A stretch of DNA of 64,000 nt from NCBI RefSeq assembly GCF_001906925.1, contig NZ_MRWQ01000005.1, forward strand, positions 372,001-436,000, read 5' to 3'. This document shows positions 50,948 through 60,652 of this stretch, piece after piece. The stretch comes from Domibacillus mangrovi. Lineage in GTDB: Bacteria > Bacillota > Bacilli > Bacillales > Domibacillaceae. The notes beneath the pieces are model-generated. The model was given only the letters and a program-made list of their open reading frames with translations, did no database searches and was not told where the DNA came from. The position numbers were made by a program, and so were the translations under genes. Position 1 is the stretch's first letter. Each line of letters opens with the position of its first letter.

Positions 50948-52552
50948 GTGACAAAAGATCAATCCAATCGTGACAATCCAAAAACGAATGCTGATAATGA
51001 TGACACGTTAACAAACAGACAAGGGCATCCAGTTACAAATAATCAAAACATAAGAACAGTCGGTAATCGTGGCCCTGCAGCGTTAGAAAACTATGATTTC
51101 ATTGAAAAAATTAGCCACTTTGATCGGGAGCGAATTCCTGAACGTGTTGTTCATGCACGCGGCGCTGGTGCACACGGTTATTTCGAAGCCTATGGAACAG
51201 CTGGAGACGAGCCGGTTTCTAAATATACACGCGCGAAATTATTTCAAGAAAAAGGGGAAAAAACTCCTGTTTTCGTTCGTTTTTCATCGGTTATTCACGG
51301 CGGTCATTCGCCGGAAACACTTCGTGACCCGCGCGGATTTGCTGTTAAATTTTATACAGAAGACGGGAACTGGGATTTAGTTGGAAACAATTTAAAGATT
51401 TTCTTTATCCGTGATGCGATGAAATTCCCTGATATGATTCATGCCTTTAAACCGGATCCCATTACAAATCTTCAAGATGCAGAACGATTTTTCGACTTTT
51501 GCGCAAGTTCCCCTGAATCCTTCCATATGGTGACGTTTGTTTATTCACCGTGGGGTATTCCGGCGAACTATCGCATGATGCAAGGCTCTGGTGTGAATAC
51601 GTATAGATGGATAAACAGCGAAGGCGAAGCCGTACTTGTTAAATATCACTGGGAACCGAAGCAAGGTATTAAAAACTTGACGCAAAAAGAAGCGAGCGAA
51701 ATTCAAGCGACTAATTTTAATCATGCGACTCAAGATTTGTATGATGCCATTAAGCGCAGCGATTATCCAGAATGGGAACTGCTCGTCCAAATCATGAGCG
51801 ATGATGAGCATCCAGAACTGGATTTTGACCCGCTTGATGATACGAAACTGTGGCCAGAAGATCAGTTCCCCTGGCTTCCGGTCGGCAAAATGACTTTAAA
51901 TAAAAACCCGGAAGATTACTTTACCGAAGTGGAACAAGCAGCATTCGGGACAGGCGTCCTTGTTGACGGTCTTGATTTCTCAGATGACAAAATGCTTCAA
52001 GGCCGGACGTTTTCGTATTCAGATACACAGCGTCACCGTGTAGGAGCAAATTATTTACAACTGCCAATTAATTCGCCGAAAAAACGGGTGGCGACGAATC
52101 AAAGCGGCGGACAAATGCAATATAAAGTAGACCGTGTTCCTGGTCAAAACCCCCATATTAACTATGAGCCATCCATTTTGGGCGGACTAAAAGAAGCAAA
52201 ACAATCAGGAAAAGAACATACACCACACGTTAAAGGCAAGTTAGTTCGTGAGTCCATTGATCGGCAAAGTAATACGAAACAAGCAGGCGAAACATACCGT
52301 AATTTTGAAGACTGGGAAAAAGATGAATTAATTTTAAACCTTGTCGGGGACCTTTCTAGATGCGATCAACGTATTCAAGATAAAATGATCGCTCTTGCAG
52401 AAGAAGCAGATAAAGAATATGGCCGCCGCTTAAGAGAGGGCTTGACAAATGCGCCAAAAGGCGGATCAAGCCAAAAACCGCTTGGCAACAAAGACGGCGA
52501 CCAAGCACCGGAAAAAGCGATCAAAAAAGGACACGACGCTGAACCATACTGA
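50948..52552 (+). CDS. katX: Catalase, KatX-like
   Basis: This 534-residue haem catalase breaks down hydrogen peroxide. [15 protein letters not shown] has the catalytic His near residue 72, [13 protein letters not shown] the Asn, and [15 protein letters not shown] the proximal Tyr haem ligand with its Arg. The start [18 protein letters not shown], the C-terminal tail and the length resemble B. subtilis KatX, the spore-associated catalase, more than KatA (483 residues). GTG start with AAGGAGGG 6 nt upstream. I found no clear sigma-B or sigma-F promoter by eye. Confidence 0.88.
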   Translation: MTKDQSNRDNPKTNADNDDTLTNRQGHPVTNNQNIRTVGNRGPAALENYDFIEKISHFDRERIPERVVHARGAGAHGYFEAYGTAGDEPVSKYTRAKLFQEKGEKTPVFVRFSSVIHGGHSPETLRDPRGFAVKFYTEDGNWDLVGNNLKIFFIRDAMKFPDMIHAFKPDPITNLQDAERFFDFCASSPESFHMVTFVYSPWGIPANYRMMQGSGVNTYRWINSEGEAVLVKYHWEPKQGIKNLTQKEASEIQATNFNHATQDLYDAIKRSDYPEWELLVQIMSDDEHPELDFDPLDDTKLWPEDQFPWLPVGKMTLNKNPEDYFTEVEQAAFGTGVLVDGLDFSDDKMLQGRTFSYSDTQRHRVGANYLQLPINSPKKRVATNQSGGQMQYKVDRVPGQNPHINYEPSILGGLKEAKQSGKEHTPHVKGKLVRESIDRQSNTKQAGETYRNFEDWEKDELILNLVGDLSRCDQRIQDKMIALAEEADKEYGRRLREGLTNAPKGGSSQKPLGNKDGDQAPEKAIKKGHDAEPY

Positions 52553-52579
52553 TCGATCATTCTTTCTTCATATTATACT

Positions 52580-52622
52580 AGTCAAAATAACCGGCAGCGT
52601 AAATTCCGTGCCGGTTATTTTA
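52580..52622 (+). terminator. katX terminator
   Basis: AATAACCGGCA / TGCCGGTTATT with a 12-nt loop, followed by TTATTATTT. Confidence 0.8.
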
Positions 52623-52765
52623 TTATTTGCTACTTTGCTAATTAATATTGAACAGAGGATAACACCATATTGTGAGCTTTTAGCATCCACTAATAAAACT
52701 TGCCACCCATTTCTTCATCTTTTCCCATCCTTCTATTCCCATTGTTTAACTCAGAAAGTTAAGCA

Positions 52766-52806
52766 CAATAAAAACTCCGATTGCTTATACACAATCGGAG
52801 TTTCGC
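52766..52806 (-). terminator. HEAT-repeat gene terminator
   Basis: AAACTCCGATTG / CAATCGGAGTTT with an 8-nt loop, then TTTTATTG on the minus strand. Confidence 0.8.
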
Positions 52807-52822
52807 CAAAAATAAACAGACG

Positions 52823-53272
52823 TTATCTATTCGGCATCGTAAGCGATGCCCACGTGTTTTCAAGCCACTTATTAAAGTCGGTGCCCATTTCTCCTTCATA
52901 CGTATCGTATACATCAAGTCTCATTTTTTTAAATTTCTCTTCAAATTCTTTAAACGTATGATCTTCTGGCAAACTTTTCTTAATTCGTAACATGATTTTC
53001 TTAACGCCTTTAATCGCTTCACTTTTTTTCTTCGGTGGTAATTGAACATCTTCGCCCATTTTTTTAAGCTGACGGAAAGCAGCTTCTTGCACTTTATACA
53101 CGTTATCGGTCATCATGATACGCGTCAGCAACTTAACGGTTTGTTCGTTTTTCCACTGTCCTAACTCTTCAACAGTATCTAAACGTTCTCTCCAATTAGA
53201 CGTTCGATTGGCTGATTTTTTTAATTCTTTAAAATGTGAAGGTAACTCACTTTTTGCTTCTTTATTATTCAA
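52823..53272 (-). CDS. HEAT-repeat-like protein
   Basis: The 149-residue protein has helical pairs reading NWRERLDTVEELGQWKNEQT and VKLLTRIMMTDNVYKVQEAA, then FRQLKKMGEDVQLPPKKKSE, a HEAT-repeat pattern in residues 20-80. A basic helical tail of about 60 residues follows. The start is TTG with GGGG 10 nt upstream. Comparable small HEAT proteins occur in Bacillus with no assigned role. Confidence 0.7.
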   Translation of the reverse strand: MNNKEAKSELPSHFKELKKSANRTSNWRERLDTVEELGQWKNEQTVKLLTRIMMTDNVYKVQEAAFRQLKKMGEDVQLPPKKKSEAIKGVKKIMLRIKKSLPEDHTFKEFEEKFKKMRLDVYDTYEGEMGTDFNKWLENTWASLTMPNR

Positions 53273-53377
53273 ATGATATAATCCCCTTCTATTTCAACAT
53301 CTTTTTGATAAAGTGACACTTCACTCCAACTTGTATTGTACCATGATCTGTTGAAACACGTACTCTTTTTCAACGTT

Positions 53378-55051
53378 TTACACTTCAATAATGATCGGTA
53401 CAATCATGGGCCGTCTTTTTGTTTCCGTATATAAAAATTTCCCGACCGATTCTTTTACGCTTTTTTTGATCACCTTCCATTGGTTTACTTTTGTTCCTTC
53501 TAAATTGTGAACGGTCGTTGTCACGAGTTGATTCACGTCATGTAAAAGCTCTTCCGAATGGCGAGCATGGACAAATCCACGAGAAATTGTATCCGGACCC
53601 GAAACAATTTTGCCTTCCGTTTTACTGAGATGAATCACAATGATGAGCATCCCTTCCTCAGATAGTTGTTTTCGGTCACGTAACACAATATTTCCAACAT
53701 CCCCAATGCCCAATCCATCTACAAAAATGTTTCCTGAAGGTATTTTCCTTGTCTGACGGGCCACTGCGTTATGAATATCAACCACATCCCCATTATTCAC
53801 AATAAAAATGTTCTCTTGCTCCACTCCAACAGATTCGGCTAATAAGCGGTGCTGATGCAGCATTCTGTATTCACCATGAACGGGAATAAAGTATTTTGGT
53901 TTCATTAACGTAAGCATTAATTTTAGTTCTTCTTGACTCGCATGTCCGGAAACGTGCATACCCGTTACACTTCCCGATCCGTAGATTACTTTCGCTCCGA
54001 GAAGAAATAAATTATCGATAATCCGTGCAACGTTCCGTTCATTCCCTGGTATTGGGCTTGAAGATAATATAACCGTATCTCCCGGCACAATTTCTACTTG
54101 CCGATATTTCGAACTAGATAGACGGGATAAAGCAGCCATTGGCTCCCCTTGACTTCCGGTACAAAGAATCGCCACCCTCTCTGGCGCCATTTGATTCACT
54201 TCATTTGCGTCAATTAACATTCCATCCGGAATCGTTAAATAACCGAGTTCTAATGCAACCGATACGACGTTCACCATACTTCGGCCGAGCAAAGCAAGCT
54301 TTCGATTTGTCTTTATCGCAGCATCTACGACTTGCTGGACACGATGAACGTTTGATGCGAAAGTGGAGATAAACACCTTCCCATGAGCTTTATTGAATGC
54401 CTCTTCAATATGCTCGCCCACAAACCTTTCGGATGGCGTAAACCCCGGACGTTCCGCATTCGTGCTTTCTGATAAGAGAGCTAACACACCATTTTTACCG
54501 AGGTTGGCCATTTTATGAATATCTGGATATTGATCATTTACCGGCGTTAAATCGAACTTGAAGTCACCTGTATGGACGACTGTCCCTTCAGGTGTATGAA
54601 AAGCAATGCCCAGACAATCGGGGATACTATGGTTTGTTTTAAAAAAAGTTAAACGAGTCATTCCTAACTCCAGACTCGAATCGGAGTCAATCGTGATAAG
54701 CTGTGTTTCCCGAAGAAGTCCATGTTCTTTAAGCTTCACTTCAATTAAACCTAACGTTAATCGTGTTGCATATATGGGCATTTTTAATTGTTTTAATATG
54801 TATGGGATGGCCCCTATATGATCTTCATGTCCATGCGTCACAACTAAAGCCCGAATCTTCTCCTTATTTTCTTGTAAGTAAGTAATATCCGGGATAATCA
54901 AATCAATGCCTAATAAACTTTCGTCTGGAAATTTAGACCCACAGTCGATGACCACAATATCATCTGCATATTGTACCGCATACATATTTTTCCCAACTTC
55001 ATTAACGCCACCTAAAGCAACGATTGATAATGTATTTTCTGCCTCATTCAC
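53378..55051 (-). CDS. Ribonuclease J
   Basis: The 557-residue enzyme combines 5'-3' exo- and endoribonuclease activity on mRNA. It has a metallo-beta-lactamase core (VTHGHEDHIGAIPY, HTGDFKFDLTP), a beta-CASP domain (FASNVHRVQQVVDAA, CTGSQGEPMAAL, MHVSGHASQEELKLM) and a C-terminal domain ending RRPMIVPIIIEV. The GTG at 55051 with GGGAGG gives the normal RNase J length. The sequence shares features with both RnjA (HGHEDHIG) and RnjB (NAERPGFTPSE) and stands apart from pyrG/ymdA-type neighbours, so it may be a third RNase J. Confidence 0.92.
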   Translation of the reverse strand: MNEAENTLSIVALGGVNEVGKNMYAVQYADDIVVIDCGSKFPDESLLGIDLIIPDITYLQENKEKIRALVVTHGHEDHIGAIPYILKQLKMPIYATRLTLGLIEVKLKEHGLLRETQLITIDSDSSLELGMTRLTFFKTNHSIPDCLGIAFHTPEGTVVHTGDFKFDLTPVNDQYPDIHKMANLGKNGVLALLSESTNAERPGFTPSERFVGEHIEEAFNKAHGKVFISTFASNVHRVQQVVDAAIKTNRKLALLGRSMVNVVSVALELGYLTIPDGMLIDANEVNQMAPERVAILCTGSQGEPMAALSRLSSSKYRQVEIVPGDTVILSSSPIPGNERNVARIIDNLFLLGAKVIYGSGSVTGMHVSGHASQEELKLMLTLMKPKYFIPVHGEYRMLHQHRLLAESVGVEQENIFIVNNGDVVDIHNAVARQTRKIPSGNIFVDGLGIGDVGNIVLRDRKQLSEEGMLIIVIHLSKTEGKIVSGPDTISRGFVHARHSEELLHDVNQLVTTTVHNLEGTKVNQWKVIKKSVKESVGKFLYTETKRRPMIVPIIIEV

Positions 55052-55171
55052 ATTCGATTCCTCCCACTTTACATCATTATGCAAAGTGTGCCCTTTTAAC
55101 GTCCTTTTATTCTTGACCGACACGTTTTGCTCACGCTACGGCAAAAGAACTGTATTCTCGCTAAGATAAAA

Positions 55172-55214
55172 TAAAAAAGGTTGTCTCAAGTAACTTTTGA
55201 GACAACCTTCTTGA
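55172..55214 (-). terminator. Universal stress protein gene terminator
   Basis: AAGGTTGTCTCAA / TTGAGACAACCTT with a 7-nt loop, then TTTTTATTTT on the minus strand. Confidence 0.85.
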
Positions 55215-55229
55215 ATGTAAAACGTTACG

Positions 55230-55667
55230 TTATTTAACAATAAACACTTCGCACTTCGCTTTTTGGACGACATGATGGCTCACGCTGCCTAAGAATAGCT
55301 CTTTTACTCCGCCCAATCCCCGGCTGCCCATGACAATAAGATCTACATTATTATTTTCTGCAAATTCTTCGATCTTCTGTGCTGGATTTCCGTCTATAAT
55401 AAATGTTTCGGTCTTATTCGGTATGTTTTTCAATTTTTCTTCTACTTCTTTCATCATGTCCCTTGCTACTTCAAGATTCGCTTCATGCGCCGTATCAGCT
55501 ATTGCCCCATAATTATATATCGAGGCTACAGGTCGAGGAATAACCGTAATCACGTTTAATTCGACTTTTTCATCTTGTTTTGCTAGAATAATTGCTCTTT
55601 CCAATGCTTGTTTACTCAATTCTGACCCATCATAAGCAACGACAACTTTTGATATTACGGATAACAT
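55230..55667 (-). CDS. Universal stress protein, UspA family
   Basis: The 145-residue protein has the Usp fold with an ATP-binding signature, VMGSRGLGGVKELFLGSVSH (G-x2-G-x9-G-S), and VVVAYDGSELSKQALERAI at the start. ATP-binding Usp proteins bind adenine nucleotides and are induced by stress. AAGGAG precedes the ATG at 55667 by 8 nt. It is a single-gene unit with its own terminator. Confidence 0.9.
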   Translation of the reverse strand: MLSVISKVVVAYDGSELSKQALERAIILAKQDEKVELNVITVIPRPVASIYNYGAIADTAHEANLEVARDMMKEVEEKLKNIPNKTETFIIDGNPAQKIEEFAENNNVDLIVMGSRGLGGVKELFLGSVSHHVVQKAKCEVFIVK

Positions 55668-55844
55668 AAAGAACACTCCTTTTAAATGAACAATGAATTT
55701 ATCTTTATCTTAAACGTAATGATAGATTTAAGTCAATTGATTATTCAGATTATTTCGTTTTTAAAACTACTAACTATATTTCTAGATATAAGAAACGGTC
55801 CCCTTTTTGCCGGCTGTCTGCAAGGATTTACCTATACAAAATAA

Positions 55845-55880
55845 AAAAAGGCCACTGCATTAAGCAGTGAACCCCTACTT
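55845..55880 (-). terminator. Terminator of a 35-residue protein gene
   Basis: CACTGC / GCAGTG with a TTAAT loop, followed by GCC and seven T on the minus strand, just past the stop at 55892. Confidence 0.7.
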
Positions 55881-55891
55881 ATTTTTAAAAA

Positions 55892-55999
55892 TTAAGAAGA
55901 TATAATGAACTCAATTGCGAGGTTAAGGAAAAATATCGTATGGACCGCCGCAAAAATAAGTCCTTGTTTATTTAAACGCTTTGTCAATACTCGATCCAT
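55892..55999 (-). CDS. Very small membrane protein (35 aa)
   Basis: AAGGAGTG precedes the ATG, and the frame MDRVLTKRLNKQGLIFAAVH continues T-I-F-F-L-N-L-A-I-E to a TAA, with a terminator at once after it. It encodes a basic N-terminus and one membrane span. The presence of ribosome binding site, span and terminator makes it credible. Confidence 0.6.
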   Translation of the reverse strand: MDRVLTKRLNKQGLIFAAVHTIFFLNLAIEFIISS

Positions 56000-56251
56000 A
56001 TCAATCACTCCTTAAGTAGTTTGTAAATATATCATACTACATGTTCACAAAAAATTCAAAACTTTTTTACATATTTATCACAAAAATATAAAAAAGTAGT
56101 GATTGTCGCTCTTTTGAACATATAAATTTATCTCCGTTTTCTTCATATATTTGTTTTTACTAGTAGAACAAACTATACCAGTTACTCCCTAAATCATACT
56201 ATATATTGCAAGGGTTAGTTTAACCTCGCAACTTTACGAAAGGAGGAAATA
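56000..56251. other. AT-rich intergenic region
   Basis: This is the shared upstream region of the very small membrane protein and the coat-like gene. A 10-nt sequence TTAACCTCGC at 56219-56228 is complementary to GCGAGGTTAA inside the small gene. No other element was recognised. Confidence 0.4.
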
Positions 56252-56509
56252 ATGATGGGTTGCAGATGTAACGGCCGGGATCATAGAAAGAAAAAATGTT
56301 GGAGCTGGAGCAGTACAAACGATTGTAAAACGATTTGGTTCAATCCAGATTGTGGCGATATCCGCAGAAAAGATTGTGATGACGAACGACACCGCAGAGA
56401 CGATCGTGATGACGAACGACACCACAGAAGCGATCGTGATGACGATAGACACCGCAGAGACGATCGTGATGACAACAATAAAAGACTTTGGAACAGCATT
56501 AGATGGTAA
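56252..56509 (+). CDS. Arg/Asp/His-rich repeat protein, possibly spore-coat related
   Basis: The 85-residue protein has an N-terminal Cys-rich part (GCRCNGRDHRKKKCWSWSST, then DCKTIWFNPDCGD). A 10-residue repeat follows: DDERHRRDDR, DDERHHRSDR, DDDRHRRDDR. The gene has AAAGGAGG upstream and a clean terminator. Short Cys-rich proteins with charged repeats are common in outer spore coats, which is the basis of the suggestion. No direct homologue is recalled. Confidence 0.6.
   Translation: MMGCRCNGRDHRKKKCWSWSSTNDCKTIWFNPDCGDIRRKDCDDERHRRDDRDDERHHRSDRDDDRHRRDDRDDNNKRLWNSIRW
56378..56467. repeat. 30-nt tandem repeat (three units)
   Basis: GATGACGAACGACACCGCAG followed by AGACGATCGT repeats at 56378, 56408 and 56438 with few differences, encoding the D-D-x-R-H-x-R-x-D-R unit. 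A fourth unit is cut short at GATGACAAC. Confidence 0.88.
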
Positions 56510-56514
56510 AGGTT

Positions 56515-56548
56515 TGCCTTGATCTAGTACTGGATCAAGGCTTTTTTA
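56515..56548 (+). terminator. Terminator of the repeat protein gene
   Basis: CCTTGATC / GGATCAAGG around TAGTACT, followed by CTTTTTT. Confidence 0.85.
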
Positions 56549-56626
56549 AGTGGCAGCTAAACTTATTATATGCACGAATGAAGAAGATCTGACTAAAAAA
56601 TGAATATAGGCTGCAGTCTTTTTACA

Positions 56627-56740
56627 TTAAAACGCACAAGCATTCAAAACTGAACCTCCATCATCTTCCCAGCAACATATCTCACATATTTCATCAATGT
56701 CTCTTAATTCTTCGCCACAACACGGACAAACATATTTCAC
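56627..56740 (-). CDS. Small CPCC-type cysteine-rich protein (37 aa)
   Basis: From a GTG with GGGGGTG upstream, the frame reads KYVCPCCGEELRDIDEICEI and continues C-C-W-E-D-D-G-G. The CPCC near the start and C-x2-C-C-W-E-D-D-G match the CPCC family of small zinc-binding proteins, though it ends earlier than usual members. It may be a truncated relative or a short functional form. Confidence 0.6.
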   Translation of the reverse strand: MKYVCPCCGEELRDIDEICEICCWEDDGGSVLNACAF

Positions 56741-56901
56741 AACGTCACCCCCACTAATAAGATATTCCAACCTACTCCGCTAGTTGAATGTCCAGTTTCA
56801 GATAGCCCGGGATCGATTTTTCCTGTATAGAGGCCTTCTAACGTTATACTTGTATAGTTAGATAAAATCATGGATAATAGTTCGCTAGAGAGGTGGAAAT
56901 T

Positions 56902-58854
56902 ATGAATAACGTATTGCATAAAGGACAAAGTTTTTTCAATAAATATGTTGGTTTTTTCTTTGTAGCTGTCGTTCTTTTTTGGATGAAAACATATATCGTT
57001 CAATTAACACAGTTTGAATTAGGGATTGAAAATTCTATTCAAACGTTTTTATTATTCCTAAATCCTTTAGGGTCTTCTATATTATTCTTAGGCTTTGCTT
57101 TCTTCTTTAAAGGAAGAAAAAAGTATATTGGGCTGATTGTGATTGATTTCCTTTTATCATTTCTTTTATATGCCAATGTTCTGTATTACCGATTTTTTAA
57201 TGATTTCATTACGTTACCTACTTTAACTCAGACACAAAATTTTGGTGATGTAAGTAGCAGTGTGGTTTCTCTTTTAAAACCATATGACATTCTATTCTTC
57301 ATTGATCTAATTCTTTTGATCGTATTGCTTTCTTTTAAATTTGTAAAAATTGAAGTTAACAACATAAATCGACGAAAAGTTGCTACTATCTTTTTATTGA
57401 GCCTAGTTATTTCAGGAGCCAATTTAGCTTTAGCTGAGATGGATCGTCCTCAATTATTGACAAGGGGATTTGATCGAAACTATATCGTCAAATATTTAGG
57501 TATGTACAATTACACTATTTACGATGCTGTTCAGAGTACGCAGGCTTCTGCAAAAAGGGTATTGGCAGATAGCGACGATATTACAGAAGTTATTAACTTT
57601 ACAAAATCTAACTATGCTGAGCCAAATCCGGTTTACTTTGGTGCCGGAAAAGGAATGAATGTTATTTATCTCCATCTTGAATCCATGCAAAATTTCCTTA
57701 TCAATTACGAGTTACATGGAGAAGAAGTAACACCATTTTTAAATTCATTGACAAAGGAAGAACATACACTTTATTTTGATAATTTCTTTCATCAAACAGG
57801 GCAAGGTAAAACGGCTGATGCTGAATTTATGCTAGAAAATTCATTGTACGGATTACCACAAGGTGCAGCCTTTACAACAAAAGGGTTAAACACCTATCAG
57901 GCTGCTCCCGCTATTTTAGGTCAGGAAGGCTATACGTCTGCGGTGTTTCATCCGAATTCAGGAACCTTTTGGAATCGCAATGAAATTTATAAATCATTTG
58001 GATATAACAAGTTTTTTGATTCAAGCTACTATGAAATGAAGCGTGAAGATCTAGCCGATTATGGGCTAATGGACAAGCCGTTCTATGAGGAATCCGTTCC
58101 ACTCTTGGAATCATTACCTCAACCGTTTTATTCAAAATTTATAACAGTGACGAATCACTATCCTTATCCGATTGATGAAGAAGATGCTTCCATAGCCCCG
58201 CATACAACAGGGGATAAATCTGTCGATACGTACTTCCAAACAGCTCGTTATGCAGATGAAGCGTTAAAGCAGTTCTTTACTTATCTAAAGGAATCTGGTT
58301 TATATGATCATTCCATTATTATTATGTACGGCGACCATTATGGAATTTCAGAAAACCATAATAAAGCAATGGAACAAGTTATTGGCAAAGAAATTACACC
58401 CTTTGAAAGTGCTGGCCTCCAACGAGTACCATTATTCATTCGTGTGCCTAGTGTAGAAGGCGGCGTTAACCACGAATACGGAGGACAAATAGATCTTCTT
58501 CCAACCCTTCTTCACTTGCTAGGCATTGATACAAAAGATAATGTACAATTTGGAACAGATTTATTATCTGAAAATCATGATTCACTTGTCCCATTCAGAA
58601 ATGGTGACTTTGTCAGTCCAACGATTACATCTGTTAAGGATGAATTTTATGATTCAATTACAGGACTGCAACTGGAAGAAGATCAATTAGCTGATGCGAA
58701 AAAATATCAGGAAACCGCAAAACATAAATTAGCGCTTTCGGATCAAGTCGTGAATGGAGATTTATTACGATTCTACACCCCTGAAAACTTTACTCCTGTA
58801 GAGCGTTCACAATATAACTATAAAAACTCAGATGATAAAGAATCCAATGAATAA
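56902..58854 (+). CDS. LTA synthase family protein (sulfatase domain)
   Basis: The 650-residue membrane enzyme has five N-terminal spans (residues 10-175) and an extracellular sulfatase-like domain from about 235. FHQTGQGKTADAEFMLENSL contains the nucleophile Thr that carries glycerol-phosphate, IMYGDHYGISENHN holds the metal-binding Asp-His, and NYIVKYLGMYNYTIYD sits at the domain boundary. It polymerises phosphatidylglycerol-derived glycerol-phosphate into lipoteichoic acid, or acts as a primase or stress paralogue (LtaS, YfnI, YqgS, YvgJ). Which one is unclear. ATG at 56902 with AGAGGTGG upstream. Confidence 0.88.
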   Translation: MNNVLHKGQSFFNKYVGFFFVAVVLFWMKTYIVQLTQFELGIENSIQTFLLFLNPLGSSILFLGFAFFFKGRKKYIGLIVIDFLLSFLLYANVLYYRFFNDFITLPTLTQTQNFGDVSSSVVSLLKPYDILFFIDLILLIVLLSFKFVKIEVNNINRRKVATIFLLSLVISGANLALAEMDRPQLLTRGFDRNYIVKYLGMYNYTIYDAVQSTQASAKRVLADSDDITEVINFTKSNYAEPNPVYFGAGKGMNVIYLHLESMQNFLINYELHGEEVTPFLNSLTKEEHTLYFDNFFHQTGQGKTADAEFMLENSLYGLPQGAAFTTKGLNTYQAAPAILGQEGYTSAVFHPNSGTFWNRNEIYKSFGYNKFFDSSYYEMKREDLADYGLMDKPFYEESVPLLESLPQPFYSKFITVTNHYPYPIDEEDASIAPHTTGDKSVDTYFQTARYADEALKQFFTYLKESGLYDHSIIIMYGDHYGISENHNKAMEQVIGKEITPFESAGLQRVPLFIRVPSVEGGVNHEYGGQIDLLPTLLHLLGIDTKDNVQFGTDLLSENHDSLVPFRNGDFVSPTITSVKDEFYDSITGLQLEEDQLADAKKYQETAKHKLALSDQVVNGDLLRFYTPENFTPVERSQYNYKNSDDKESNE

Positions 58855-58929
58855 GAAAAATATACTTTATACCGTTTAAAGATGGACATGGTAATATGTT
58901 TGTACTAACACAATAGTAATCAAAATAAC

Positions 58930-58965
58930 ACAAAAGCCTGTAGACAATGTTTACAGGCTTTTTCA
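58930..58965. terminator. Bidirectional terminator
   Basis: AAAAGCCTGTA / TACAGGCTTTTT with a 9-nt loop, between the convergent LTA synthase and YetF-like genes. Confidence 0.85.
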
Positions 58966-59033
58966 TATAATTTTGATTAAGATAATTTGAAACATTTCAT
59001 CATTATTTATGAATTTTTAGAGAAAGTGGCTTA

Positions 59034-59708
59034 TTAATATGTTTGTACAAAAAGACAGTCGTTTTCCAGCCATTCAGCTATAAAAACATTTTTGAAATCA
59101 GAAATACCTTGGGATGTGAGCTGTATTTTTAACCAAGATTCATCAAAACCTAGATCATTTAGTTCATCCCATAAAACTTTACCGTCCCGTATAAGAGTAA
59201 CAGGAACATAAACAGACTTTATCGGCATATTAAAATCTTCCTGAGTCGTTTTTTGATACTTCATCTTTTTTAAAATACTAATCGACCCGTTCGCCTCTAA
59301 ATAACAAAAGGCTACTTCCCTGATGGAAAACGTTTCACTTTGTCGAAGTAAACTTTGCAACTGATTGAGATTCATCCGATTTTTTCTCAATTCCTCCCGA
59401 TCTACTATCCCATTTTTAATGAGAGCAGACGGCTTCCCTTCAAATATGCCGCGAAATGCTAGAAATTTTTGTCCAAGATATTCGACTAAAAAGAGTAGAA
59501 TGCCCCATAATGCCATAGAGTATATCATATAAAAGGCACCGATTTGACGGTCATATAGTGCATTTCCCAATAACTCTCCTAACACAATAGAGGAAATAAA
59601 TGTGAAGGGTGTAATTTGATTAATAATTTTTTTCCCAACAAACTTGACGATTATAAAAAGAAGAAAAAAACCAATAATAAGTTCAATGGTTAGATACATA
59701 ACTTTCAT
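59034..59708 (-). CDS. DUF421 membrane protein (YetF-like)
   Basis: The 224-residue protein has three N-terminal spans, then two small cytoplasmic DUF421/YetF domains: GKKIINQITPFTFISSIVLG, ELLGNALYDRQIG, NRMNLNQLQSLLRQSETFSI and REVAFCYLEANGSISIL. YetF-like proteins are abundant in spore-formers, are found in spore membranes, and their function is debated. The ATG at 59708 with GGGGG upstream fits the family. A longer frame to 59759 lacks a ribosome binding site. Confidence 0.83.
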   Translation of the reverse strand: MKVMYLTIELIIGFFLLFIIVKFVGKKIINQITPFTFISSIVLGELLGNALYDRQIGAFYMIYSMALWGILLFLVEYLGQKFLAFRGIFEGKPSALIKNGIVDREELRKNRMNLNQLQSLLRQSETFSIREVAFCYLEANGSISILKKMKYQKTTQEDFNMPIKSVYVPVTLIRDGKVLWDELNDLGFDESWLKIQLTSQGISDFKNVFIAEWLENDCLFVQTY

Positions 59709-60067
59709 TTTATGAATACCCCCATTCACATTAAATAAATGTCCGATTGCTTCTTTCATTTTGATACAGCTGCAGCATCTGTCTTTTGAACTTATTCCAG
59801 TTTGTACAATGGCTTTGAATTTTATCCCACTAATTTAAAATAATAGCGATCACACCAAATAAAAAGAAACAGGCACCTTTACAGAAGGACACCCGTCGTT
59901 TGATCAATCTATTTTTTCGTTTGAAATCATGAAGACAGACCTCACAGGTGCGATGAGGTCTGTCAAGCTTGGTTAAGTACCGCAGTCGAAATATGCACCT
60001 AATATAGATGTGCCCAAATAAGAGAACTTTTAAACCTTTTTTCGTCTTAAAATCACGGTTTTTACGT
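59709..60067. other. Intergenic region with a strong hairpin
   Basis: GACAGACCTCA / TGAGGTCTGTC (59934-59964) forms a perfect 11-bp stem with a 9-nt loop but has no T run after it on either strand. No gene was recognised in the stretch. Confidence 0.5.
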
Positions 60068-60652
60068 TTACGGAAAAAGGAATTGAACGGTATCGTCCAC
60101 TTTCTTTAACATCCCTTTATACGCTTCTTCCCCCACTTGGCCGACACTTCCAAAAAATAAATGTTCGACAGGTTCAATTCCACAGAAGTCAAAAATCCCT
60201 ATATCCGATGTGACTTTTAACCCTGCCGTCATTCCCATCTTATCGTACGCTTCATTCGAATAATCATGTGTATTGATGATAAAGCCTTTCTTGCCTGTCA
60301 ATAACTGAACGTTTCCTTCTACATCAGCAGAATAAGCAAAATCATAGGCAAACACACGGTCTACATATCCTTTTAAAATAGCAGGAAGGCCTGTCCACCA
60401 AATCGGATAAATAAAGGTAATGACATCGGCTTGGGTGATAAATGCTTGTTCCGTTTTAATATCTTCCGGTGTTTCCCCGACTTTCATCGCAGCTGTATCT
60501 TCTGGTTTCAATACAGGATAAAAATCCAGTGCATACAAATCACGCACCACTATCTCATGCCCATTTTTCTTTAATGCATGAACAGTCGTTTCCAAGATGG
60601 CATGATTAAAACTGTCAGCGTATGGATGTGCATAAACAATGAGATGATTCAT
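60068..60652 (-). CDS. NAD(P)H-dependent quinone oxidoreductase family protein
   Basis: The 194-residue flavodoxin-fold protein begins NHLIVYAHPYADSFNHAIL, with a flavin-phosphate loop, and has FIYPIWWTGLPAILKGYVDR near residue 80 and AYDFAY after it, as in the DT-diaphorase/KefF/YwrO family. It should reduce quinones or azo compounds by two electrons. It starts with AGGAGG and has no operon partner. Confidence 0.87.
   Translation of the reverse strand: MNHLIVYAHPYADSFNHAILETTVHALKKNGHEIVVRDLYALDFYPVLKPEDTAAMKVGETPEDIKTEQAFITQADVITFIYPIWWTGLPAILKGYVDRVFAYDFAYSADVEGNVQLLTGKKGFIINTHDYSNEAYDKMGMTAGLKVTSDIGIFDFCGIEPVEHLFFGSVGQVGEEAYKGMLKKVDDTVQFLFP

Noticed and set aside
56893-56901. Upstream GTG as start of the LTA synthase gene
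   Set aside because: The GTG is part of the ribosome binding region AGAGGTGG; the ATG at 56902 has proper spacing.
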